Part shown: positions 1 to 5,293 of the stretch, in pieces | Layout: each line of letters opens with the position of its first letter | Position numbering within the stretch: position 1 is the first letter of the stretch | Assembly: GCA_021787775.1 (NCBI GenBank) | Contig: JAJYLK010000075.1 | Location: forward strand, 1 to 6,329 | Source of the DNA: Actinomycetes bacterium | Lineage (GTDB): Bacteria > Actinomycetota > Thermoleophilia > BMS3ABIN01 | Reading direction: 5' to 3' | DNA length: 6,329 nt | Made by a program: the position numbers and the translations under genes | The notes under the pieces: generated by a model | Told to the model about the DNA's origin: nothing | The model's input: the letters and a program-made list of their open reading frames with translations, nothing else | Databases searched by the model: none

Positions 1-150
1 CTGGGATTTCAGGTCCGAGACCAGCCGCATGTGCAGATAGCGCTGCATGAGGCCGAAGGTGAGGAATCCGGAGAGCAGCAGGGACGCGGTGATGGCCAGC
101 GCGAAATAGATCGCCAGCCGGCCCTTGAGGCTTTTGGTGTAGTTGAACAT
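1..150 (-). CDS. Sensor histidine kinase, N-terminal fragment (partial)
   Basis: Only the first 50 codons lie in the window; the frame is open to base 1. The translation starts MFNYTKSLKGRLAIYFALAI and continues with a hydrophobic stretch, roughly residues 12-34, flanked by basic residues. This looks like the first membrane segment of a sensor kinase. No HAMP, HisKA or ATPase motif is visible, so the kinase call rests on position: it begins 25 bases after the stop of an OmpR-family response regulator on the same strand, the usual regulator-kinase operon order. I see no Shine-Dalgarno sequence before the ATG, which suggests translation coupled to the upstream gene. If it is the kinase, it would sense an envelope or extracellular signal and phosphorylate D54 of the neighbouring regulator. 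Another membrane protein cannot be excluded. Confidence 0.72.
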   Translation of the reverse strand, partial: MFNYTKSLKGRLAIYFALAITASLLLSGFLTFGLMQRYLHMRLVSDLKSQ

Positions 151-175
151 GGTCGCTAAGGGGCATCGGCGGGCG

Positions 176-850
176 TTACTTCAATTTATAACCCATGCCC
201 CAGACTGTTTCGATTTCGGCGGCGCCGGCGATCTTCTTGCGCACCTGGTTGATATGCACGTCGACGGTGCGCGTATCCCCGAGGAAATCGTATCCCCAGA
301 CGTGTTCGAGCAACTGTTGCCGGGATAGCGCCAGTCCGCGGTTGGTAAGCAGGTAGTTAAGCAGATCGAATTCCTTGGCGGTCATCTTCACCGGCTCGCC
401 GGCGAGGGTGACTTCGTGCCGGTCGGGATCGAGCGTGAGCTCTCCCGCCATCAGCTTGACGCCCCCACCGGCCTGCCCGCGGCCCTGCACGCGCCGGAGC
501 ACGGACTTGACTCGCGCCACCAGCTCCCGCGGATCGAAGGGTTTGGTGATGTAGTCGTCGGCGCCGAGCTCCAGACCGACCACTTTGTCGGTAGCGGCGT
601 CGCGCGCGGTCAGCATGATAACCGGCACGTCCGAATCGCGGCGGAGGCGGCGGCAGACGTCGAAGCCGTCCATGTCCGGCAGCATCAGGTCGAGGATCAC
701 AGCCTGGGGCTGCTCCCTGGCCGCCAGCTCGAGCCCCCTGGCGCCGGTAGTGGCGGTATCCACCTCGAAGCCTTCTTTTTTGAGATACATCGCCACAAAA
801 GAGGCGATGCTCTCCTCGTCTTCAATTAGCAATATACGTGTTTTACTCAT
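176..850 (-). CDS. OmpR/PhoB-family two-component response regulator
   Basis: This is a 224-residue cytoplasmic DNA-binding regulator of normal length for the family. The receiver domain spans about residues 4-117. It has the acidic pair E10-D11, phosphoacceptor D54 in DLMLPDMDG, T81 in LTAR, and K103 in the KPF motif after GADDY. The C-terminal winged helix spans about residues 130-224 and contains TAKEFDLLNYL, a recognition helix around RTVDVHINQVRKKI, and the wing VWGMGYKLK. All phosphorylation-switch residues are present, so it should be a working transcription factor. Regulators of this class bind tandem half-sites about 11 bp apart, and such an array lies upstream of the next gene at 1761-1799. 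A membrane protein that is probably the cognate kinase follows after 25 bases. The ATG has no Shine-Dalgarno sequence upstream, yet MSKTRILLIEDE is a typical N-terminus, so the start is well supported. The sequence alone does not tell which subgroup (PhoP, MtrA, RegX3 and so on) it belongs to. Confidence 0.95.
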   Translation of the reverse strand: MSKTRILLIEDEESIASFVAMYLKKEGFEVDTATTGARGLELAAREQPQAVILDLMLPDMDGFDVCRRLRRDSDVPVIMLTARDAATDKVVGLELGADDYITKPFDPRELVARVKSVLRRVQGRGQAGGGVKLMAGELTLDPDRHEVTLAGEPVKMTAKEFDLLNYLLTNRGLALSRQQLLEHVWGYDFLGDTRTVDVHINQVRKKIAGAAEIETVWGMGYKLK

Positions 851-920
851 TTTTGCAGGGAAGTTTTATTGTTCGCCTATGTCAAAGAATAGCAGAATAT
901 AAACGCCGGCAAGAAGCAGG

Positions 921-947
921 AAAAGCGGCGGTCTTCGCGACCGCCGC
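921..947 (-). terminator. Intrinsic terminator after the DUF5666-type gene
   Basis: A perfect 9-bp GC-rich stem (925-933 with 939-947) closes a 5-nt loop. On the minus strand TTTT follows directly (plus-strand AAAA at 921-924). It lies 83 bases beyond the stop of the DUF5666-type gene and about 70 bases before the response-regulator ATG. It should therefore separate the two transcription units, so the regulator operon needs its own promoter within about 851-920. Confidence 0.8.
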
Positions 948-1029
948 CCTTTCTATTCATGTCGTTGGTTCTGCGGCCATCACTGCACCAGGCGTCAGCC
1001 GGTTTTCGGTTCCAATAGGGCCGCCGCAA

Positions 1030-1707
1030 TCAGGCCCCCTGTCCGCCTGTCTGCGTCTGGCCGCTGCCACCCTGCTGTCCGTTGCCATTCTGCCCGCTGC
1101 TGCCCTGGCCGCCTGCGGGAGGGCCGGCCGGCTTCTGCGGCGGATTGTAGGTGATTCCGGTCACCGAGCCGTCCGGACCGGTCATGACGCCGACACGCTC
1201 GCCCTGCTGCAGTTGCGGGACGGTGAACTGCTTGTCGCCATTGGCGGTATGAATCGTAATGTTGTTGCCGTTGATGGAGGTGATATTTCCTACCGTGGCG
1301 TTGCACCTGCCACCAGGCTTCCCGATCATAACCACCCTGGCGGTCAGATTGCCGCTGCTGGCCGGCTGGGTCAGCACGATCCTCACCTGCTCGCCCGGCT
1401 TGACGTCGGCGAGCGTTGCCTTGCCACCCGGCTTCATATAGCGGGTAGCGTCATCGACCTTGACCGTCTTCTCGCCGCCGGCACGCGTCTTCAGGGTGAT
1501 GGTGTTGTTCTCGACCCTGGTGACGGTGCCACCTGCCATGGAGCCCCTGGCCCGGCCCCTGAAGCCGGGTCCAGGTCCCTGCGGCTGTCCCGGCGCCGGC
1601 TGGGTGCTGGTCCCGCCTGACTGCGCCAACGCCAGGCCAACGCCCACCGCCAGCGCGAGCACCGCTGCCAGCACGGCGACTATCAGCAACCTGTGTTTGT
1701 TTTTCAT
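1030..1707 (-). CDS. Secreted DUF5666-type protein with two beta repeats and a Gly/Gln-rich tail
   Basis: This is a 225-residue exported protein of unknown function. The ATG at 1707 is chosen because AGGAGG lies nine bases upstream; an in-frame upstream start at 1743 would add 12 residues and has no such support. Residues 1-28 form a signal peptide or anchor (MKNKHRLL, hydrophobic 7-28, likely cleavage after LALA). A Pro/Gly/Arg linker runs from 30 to 57. Two similar beta-rich units follow, at about 59-128 (GTVTRVENNTITLKT, later GEQVRIV) and 138-187 (GNITSINGNNITIHT, later GERVGVM). This is the pattern of DUF5666 domains, small OB-like barrels in exported bacterial proteins. The tail from about 190 is low-complexity Gly/Gln/Ser and probably disordered. 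There is one cysteine, C135. The gene is monocistronic, with its own terminator and a promoter carrying a possible response-regulator box. Family confidence is moderate; the function is unknown. Confidence 0.85.
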   Translation of the reverse strand: MKNKHRLLIVAVLAAVLALAVGVGLALAQSGGTSTQPAPGQPQGPGPGFRGRARGSMAGGTVTRVENNTITLKTRAGGEKTVKVDDATRYMKPGGKATLADVKPGEQVRIVLTQPASSGNLTARVVMIGKPGGRCNATVGNITSINGNNITIHTANGDKQFTVPQLQQGERVGVMTGPDGSVTGITYNPPQKPAGPPAGGQGSSGQNGNGQQGGSGQTQTGGQGA

Positions 1708-1716
1708 TTGGTCACA

Positions 1717-1722
1717 CCTCCT
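1717..1722 (-). promoter_or_regulatory. Ribosome binding site that sets the DUF5666-type start
   Basis: Minus-strand AGGAGG, within AGGAGGTGTGACCAAATG, sits nine bases before the ATG at 1707. It fixes that ATG as the start over the in-frame candidate 36 bases upstream. Confidence 0.88.
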
Positions 1723-1745
1723 GAATAAATTGATCTGACCCAAGC

Positions 1746-1751
1746 ATTATC
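1746..1751 (-). promoter_or_regulatory. Probable -10 element of the DUF5666-type gene
   Basis: Minus-strand GATAAT (plus ATTATC) lies about 39 bases upstream of the ATG at 1707. At the usual 17-bp distance there is no recognisable -35 hexamer; that space holds the CTAACC repeats. This suits an activator-dependent promoter. Transcription would begin near 1739-1740 and leave a leader of about 32 bases containing the AGGAGG site. Confidence 0.5.
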
Positions 1752-1760
1752 CGCGGCAAA

Positions 1761-1799
1761 GGTTAGAAAGCGGTTAGGCGCATGTAATAAGTTTGTAAA
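1761..1799 (-). promoter_or_regulatory. Four-copy 11-bp phased repeat, PHO-box-like response-regulator site
   Basis: On the minus strand, hexamers TTTACA, ATTACA, CTAACC and CTAACC start at 1799, 1788, 1777 and 1766, exactly 11 bp apart. The two CTAACC copies are identical, and all four fit the pattern NTWACM. Nine bases separate the last copy from the GATAAT -10 element. From established knowledge, OmpR/PhoB-family regulators bind direct half-sites repeated every 11 bp, and Bacillus PhoP uses TTAACA-like hexamers with 5-bp spacers placed upstream of the -10. That the adjacent regulator binds here is inference. The array lies between the lipoprotein terminator and the DUF5666-type gene, so it can act only on the latter. 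Confidence 0.55.
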
Positions 1800-1834
1800 A
1801 ACCCGTCATTGCTTCCGCCGGCCCCGGCGGCGAT

Positions 1835-1862
1835 AAAAAGGGGCGGGATCTCTCCCGCCCCT
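1835..1862 (-). terminator. Intrinsic terminator after the lipoprotein gene
   Basis: A perfect 9-bp stem, GGGGCGGGA at 1840-1848 with its complement at 1853-1861, closes a 4-nt loop. The minus-strand product runs directly into TTTTT (plus AAAAA at 1835-1839), and one more A-T pair can form with 1862. It starts 36 bases after the lipoprotein stop and is a textbook terminator. A second GC-rich hairpin without a T-run (about 1815-1830) follows. Confidence 0.9.
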
Positions 1863-1897
1863 CGTGAAGCGATTCGTGTTTCTGACGCCAGCTCAGC

Positions 1898-3025
1898 CTA
1901 GGTGGAATTGAGGCCCGCTCCTGTGTCAGTGCCGGTTCCGGAGCCATCGTTCGGCGGCAAGGTGGTGCTGGAGCCACTTGACGAACCGGAAGTACCGCCA
2001 ATCCCAAACGAACCGGCCAGGTCCGACAGGTTCTGGATAGGGCCCTGCGGCTTGGTGATGTTCATGCTCTGGTTGATCTTGGACTGCTTCAGGGTCACCG
2101 TCAGCGTCACCGTCTTCAGCGCCTTGAGCAGATTCTCGCCCTGCCGACTGGATCCGCTGCTGCCGGACGACAGGCTGCCGAGCAAGCCGGAAACAGTGCT
2201 GGGATCCAGCTGCAGGTTCAACTTGACCTGATGGAAGTAGTTGTCATCACCGACCCACATATCGACCGACGCGGTCTTGAAGACGTTGCCGATCTCGCCC
2301 TTGGCCGCTTCCAGGCCGCCAGCCGCCGAGGCGTTGCCGCAATCGCGCGACGTGTTCGCCATCTGGGTCAGCAGCGTGTCGAAGTTGATGCTGGCTGTGT
2401 AGTGATGCGTGTTGACGCCATCGATGGATTCGGTGCCGGCGTCGGTCAGATCCTTGAAGATCGTGCCGGAGCCGAACTTGCTGGAATCCTTGAGAGCGTT
2501 CTCATAGCAGGAACTGTTCGCCGGCGTCGTGGTCGTCATCGCCCCGGCGGCGCTACCCGTCGGCACAGGCATCTGGTACCAGCTCCCCGCCAGTTTCACA
2601 TAGAGAACATTATCGAGCATCGCGAACTGGATGTCTGAAGCCAGGCTGCTGGCAATGGTAGCGCCCAGCTGCGACTCCATGCCGCTGGCGCCTCCCGCCT
2701 GGGCGAGGCCGCTTATCACCTTGTCCAGCCCGCCGAGCTTGATGTCACCCTGCGCCTTGATATTGCTCTGGTTGCTTTGGTCGACATCGACGCCGCCATC
2801 CACGGTCAGATGCAGCGGCAGCAGAGCGGCGTATTGCGGGCCCAGCGCCGAGGCGTCTCCCTGGATGTCCAGCACCAGGTTGTAGTCCACATGCCCGGTT
2901 TTAATGGTGCTGTTGTTCTGGATGGCCTTGTTGATCGCGTCTCCCGGCGCGCTGCTGCCGCAGCCGGCGGCTACCGTCGCCGCCAGGAGCACTGCTCCGA
3001 GTAGCAAGAATACAAGTCTCTTCAT
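1898..3025 (-). CDS. LppX/LprG-like (LolA-fold) secreted lipoprotein
   Basis: This is a 375-residue lipoprotein. The ATG is preceded by GAGAGG with an 8-base spacer. Residues 1-21 form a lipoprotein signal peptide (MKRLVFLLLGAVLLAATVAAG) with lipobox AAGC, so C22 would be lipidated and the protein anchored on the outer face of the membrane. The body, about 30-335, alternates beta-type segments. FAMLDNVLYVKLAGSWYQMP, ESIDGVNTHHYTASINF, MWVGDDNYFHQVKLNLQLD and NQSMNITKP recall LppX/LprAFG and related LolA-like proteins, whose half-barrels bind lipids or lipoglycans. C173 and C229 could form a disulfide. The last 35 or so residues are Gly/Ser/Thr-rich and probably disordered. At 375 residues it is longer than the roughly 230 of mycobacterial LprG/LppX. 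It is transcribed alone, divergently from the glycosyltransferase pair, and ends at a strong terminator. Lipoprotein status is well supported; the family is a recognition call from motifs, and the ligand is unknown. Confidence 0.85.
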   Translation of the reverse strand: MKRLVFLLLGAVLLAATVAAGCGSSAPGDAINKAIQNNSTIKTGHVDYNLVLDIQGDASALGPQYAALLPLHLTVDGGVDVDQSNQSNIKAQGDIKLGGLDKVISGLAQAGGASGMESQLGATIASSLASDIQFAMLDNVLYVKLAGSWYQMPVPTGSAAGAMTTTTPANSSCYENALKDSSKFGSGTIFKDLTDAGTESIDGVNTHHYTASINFDTLLTQMANTSRDCGNASAAGGLEAAKGEIGNVFKTASVDMWVGDDNYFHQVKLNLQLDPSTVSGLLGSLSSGSSGSSRQGENLLKALKTVTLTVTLKQSKINQSMNITKPQGPIQNLSDLAGSFGIGGTSGSSSGSSTTLPPNDGSGTGTDTGAGLNST

Positions 3026-3227
3026 GATCTTCGCCTCTCTGTCCGGTTAGATAAAACTTGTATGTGATTCGCTGGCGCCGCCCGATACGGCGCTCCGCGG
3101 TTACGAAATTGCGGGCCGGTTTGCCGGCATGGCGGCCGGTGTCCCTGCCAGCCTATTGTTTTCACATACTGTGCTGATTTCCTGCAAGGCAGGCCGTCCA
3201 GGCTGTTTTCATATAAACTCTTGGATT
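3026..3227. other. Divergent intergenic region between the lipoprotein and glycosyltransferase genes
   Basis: This 202-bp gap must hold promoters for both directions. On the plus strand, TATAAA at 3212-3217 sits ten bases before the chosen GTG start and could be a -10 element giving a leaderless or near-leaderless message. No convincing -35 precedes it. On the minus strand an AT-richer stretch near 3045-3063 may hold the lipoprotein promoter, but I cannot assign hexamers. A 6-bp GC hairpin at 3075-3093 has no T-run on either strand and is not called a terminator. Confidence 0.35.
3034..3039 (-). promoter_or_regulatory. Ribosome binding site of the lipoprotein gene
   Basis: Minus-strand GAGAGG ends eight bases before the ATG at 3025 and supports that start, which also opens directly into a typical lipoprotein signal peptide. 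Confidence 0.7.
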
Positions 3228-4346
3228 GTGAAGATCCTTCAGGTAGTCAGGCAATATTTCCCCGGCACCGGCGGAATGGAAACCTACGTTTCCAGCCTTT
3301 GCCGCGAATTGCAGGAGCGCGGGCACCGCTCCGATGTGGCCACGCTGGATTACCTGTTCAAGAGCCGGGAGCCGCTGCCGCCCTACCAGCGCGTGGCGGG
3401 CATCGACGTCATCCGGCTGCCATCGCTGGGGACGGCGCGTTACTTCGTGGCGCCACGCCTGCTGCAGCTGCTGCCGCGCTACGACCTCATCCATGTGCAC
3501 GGGGTCGATTTCTTTATCGACCTTTTGGGCGGCGGCCGCCGTTTCCATGGCAAACCAGTAGTCCTGTCAACGCACGGAGGTTTCTTCCACACCGCCTGGT
3601 TTCCCTCCCTGAAACGGGCGTATTTCCATACAGTCACGCGGATGGCGCTGCGCGGCGTCGACCGCGTCATCGCCTCGAGCCCCCGGGATGAAGCGATGTT
3701 CGCCCCGGTGGCGCCCCGGCTGACCCTGATAGCCAACGGCATCGATTTCAGCCGCTTTTCCGGCCTGGAAAAGCGGATCGATGACGAGGAACTGCTCTTC
3801 ATCGGCCGCATCTCCAAGAATAAACGGGTTGACAGGTTGATAGAAATGATGGCCACGTTGCGCCAGACCCGGCCCCAGGCGCGGCTGACGGTCGTCGGAC
3901 CCGACTGGGAGGGTCTGCGCAGCGGGCTGGAGGCCCGCGTAGCGGCGTTGGGGCTTGAGGACAGCGTCACTTTCACGGGCGAGCTGCCGCACGGGCAGAT
4001 GCTGGAACGCCTCAGCCAGGCCCGCCTGTTTGTCACCGCCGCCGAGAATGAGGCTTTCGGCCTCTCGGCGATGGAGGCGATGGCCAGCGGCACGGTGCCG
4101 GTGCTCAACGACATCGAGGCTTTCCGCGGCTTCGTCCACAGCGGCGAAAACGGCTTTCTGACGGATTTCGCCACGCCGGCGGCGGCAGCCGGAGCCGTCG
4201 CCGCCGCCCTCGAGCTGCCGGAAGGGCGCCTGGCCGAGATCGGCGCCCGGGCGCAGGCGACCGCTTCCCGGTATGATTGGGGACAGGTGGCTGAGGATAT
4301 AATCGAGCTCTACAGGCAGGTACTTGCGGATCATGAAGACAACTGA
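3228..4346 (+). CDS. GT4-family glycosyltransferase (GT-B fold)
   Basis: This 372-residue cytoplasmic or membrane-associated glycosyltransferase would move a sugar from a nucleotide-sugar donor to a growing, probably lipid-linked, glycan. The GTG at 3228 is chosen because MKILQVVRQYFPGTGGMETYV is the canonical GT4 N-terminus. The frame stays open 33 codons upstream to an ATG at 3129, but that extension has no family character. The N-terminal Rossmann domain (about 1-175) has the GGxE motif (G15-E18) and HVHG near 89-92. The C-terminal donor domain (about 180-365) has FIGRISKNKR with likely phosphate-binding R194 and K199, and the E275-x7-E283 motif in EAFGLSAME. The length is typical. No Shine-Dalgarno sequence precedes the GTG. 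The gene overlaps the next one by 14 bases, so the two are one operon, probably translationally coupled. Donor and acceptor cannot be read from the sequence. Confidence 0.93.
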   Translation: MKILQVVRQYFPGTGGMETYVSSLCRELQERGHRSDVATLDYLFKSREPLPPYQRVAGIDVIRLPSLGTARYFVAPRLLQLLPRYDLIHVHGVDFFIDLLGGGRRFHGKPVVLSTHGGFFHTAWFPSLKRAYFHTVTRMALRGVDRVIASSPRDEAMFAPVAPRLTLIANGIDFSRFSGLEKRIDDEELLFIGRISKNKRVDRLIEMMATLRQTRPQARLTVVGPDWEGLRSGLEARVAALGLEDSVTFTGELPHGQMLERLSQARLFVTAAENEAFGLSAMEAMASGTVPVLNDIEAFRGFVHSGENGFLTDFATPAAAAGAVAAALELPEGRLAEIGARAQATASRYDWGQVAEDIIELYRQVLADHEDN

Positions 4347-5136
4347 AGACATGGCAGCAACAATGTCTGACGATAACCTGGAAACCGGTCGGGATCGGCA
4401 GCTCCCGCGGCCCCAGGTCGAGGTGCTCGGCGTCAGCATCGACCGCATCACCACCGAGGGCGCCATGACGCGCATCACGGCGATGCTCGACGCGCCGGGA
4501 TGCAAGCAGGTGGTTACCGTCAATCCGGAATATGTGATGCTGGCAGACGGCAGCCCGCGGCTCAAGCGCCTGCTCAACCGCACCGAGCTGAACGTGCCTG
4601 ATGGCATCGGCATCGTCTGGGCCTCGCGGCTGCTGGGAGAGCCGATTGCGGCGCGCGTCACCGGCACCGACCTGCTGCCGCAGATCTGCCGCCTGCTGTC
4701 CCGGCGTGAGGAAAGCATCTTTCTGCTGGGCGGCGCGCCCGGCGTAGCCGGGCAGGCAGCCGAAAACCTGAGCGCGCAGTTCCCTGGCTGCCGCATCGCC
4801 GGCACCAGCAGCAACAACCCCAGCCCCGAGACCGACCCGCAGACCGTCCACTCTATCAACGAATCGGGCGCCGCCGTGCTGGCGGTCGCCTACGGCTGTC
4901 CCAAACAGGATTTCTGGATCGAGCGCAACCGCGACCGGCTTACCGGCATAAGGGTGGCGATCGGCGTCGGCGGCGCTTTCGACTTCATCTCCGGAGATGT
5001 TCCCCGGGCGCCGGGGCCGCTGCGGAAAGCGGGCCTGGAGTGGCTCTACCGGCTGTGGCTGGAACCGAGCCGTTACCGCCGGATGCTGGCGCTGCCAAGG
5101 TTCGGCTGGCGGGTGGCCAAAAGCCGGCGGCGCTAA
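4333..5136 (+). CDS. WecG/TagA/CpsF-family (GT26) glycosyltransferase
   Basis: The product is 267 residues from the ATG at 4333. GT26 enzymes transfer UDP-activated sugars, often N-acetylmannosamine or its uronic acid, to a polyprenyl-diphosphate-linked first sugar at the inner membrane face, in teichoic-acid linkage-unit, enterobacterial common antigen or capsule pathways. The core starts near residue 29 (VEVLGVSID) and shows TVNPEYVMLA (T62, N64), NVPDGIGIVWASRLLG (D90, the proposed catalytic acid position in TagA), RVTGTDL (R108, D113), FLLGGAPGVA and VAYGCPKQDFWI. The C-terminal GPLRKAGLEWLYRLWLEPSRYRRM is the conserved basic/aromatic tail that contacts the membrane. The start is uncertain: TTG 4324, ATG 4333, ATG 4351 and ATG 4363 are all in frame before the core, and none has a clear ribosome site. 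The 4333 choice gives a 14-base overlap with the upstream glycosyltransferase. The exact sugar is unknown. An IS begins 21 bases after the stop. Confidence 0.93.
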   Translation: MKTTEDMAATMSDDNLETGRDRQLPRPQVEVLGVSIDRITTEGAMTRITAMLDAPGCKQVVTVNPEYVMLADGSPRLKRLLNRTELNVPDGIGIVWASRLLGEPIAARVTGTDLLPQICRLLSRREESIFLLGGAPGVAGQAAENLSAQFPGCRIAGTSSNNPSPETDPQTVHSINESGAAVLAVAYGCPKQDFWIERNRDRLTGIRVAIGVGGAFDFISGDVPRAPGPLRKAGLEWLYRLWLEPSRYRRMLALPRFGWRVAKSRRR

Positions 5137-5153
5137 AACTCGGGGACACAATA

Positions 5154-5157
5154 CTAA
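5154..5157. repeat. Left target-site copy CTAA flanking the IS5-group element
   Basis: CTAA sits directly outside the left inverted repeat. IS5-group elements duplicate a 4-bp YTAR-type target, often CTAG or CTAA, so this fits. The partner copy would lie just past the window end, so the duplication is not proven. Confidence 0.6.
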
Positions 5158-5167
5158 GGAACCTCTG
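5158..5167. repeat. Left terminal inverted repeat of the IS
   Basis: GGAACCTCTG matches the reverse complement of 6320-6329 over all 10 bases. The outermost GGAA is shared with IS5 ends. Confidence 0.9.
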
Positions 5168-5262
5168 AACAATTCATCAAAGACAGCGAGTTTGAGTTGA
5201 CGTAATATATTTTCTTGAACTTGCGACTCTATTCGGTCTGTATGGGCTTGGTTTCATCTTCC

Positions 5263-5287
5263 TGAGGACCATTTCTGTCCTCATTTT
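5263..5287 (+). terminator. Possible plus-strand terminator inside the IS left end
   Basis: A 7-bp stem (TGAGGAC at 5263-5269 with GTCCTCA at 5277-5283) closes a 7-nt loop and is followed by TTTT on the plus strand. It lies just past the transposase stop. It could end plus-strand transcripts coming from the glycosyltransferase operon before they run antisense through the transposase. The T-run is short, so strength is doubtful. Confidence 0.4.
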
Positions 5288-5293
5288 GCAATT

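Noticed and set aside
1708..1743. 12-codon upstream extension of the DUF5666-type gene
   Set aside because: AGGAGG lies inside this stretch at the right distance for the ATG at 1707, and the extension would bury it.
3075..3093. GC-rich hairpin in the divergent intergenic region, considered as a terminator
   Set aside because: Only 6 bp of stem and no T-run on either strand; no gene ends here.
3045..3104. Single CTAACC (3050-3045) and GTAACC (3104-3099) upstream of the lipoprotein gene, considered as a second regulator box
   Set aside because: The copies are 54 bp apart, not in 11-bp register, and have no further half-sites between them.
3129..3227. 33-codon N-terminal extension of the GT4 gene from an upstream ATG
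   Set aside because: Family N-termini begin at the MKILQVV position; the extension has no family match and covers the likely promoter.
3567..4859. 430-residue minus-strand open frame
   Set aside because: It lies antisense across the two glycosyltransferase genes, has no recognisable domain, and is the kind of long shadow frame that GC-rich coding sequence produces.
4105..5172. 355-residue minus-strand open frame
   Set aside because: It is antisense to the GT26 gene, is Arg/Ala/Pro/Gly-rich without domain character, and its start falls inside the IS end.
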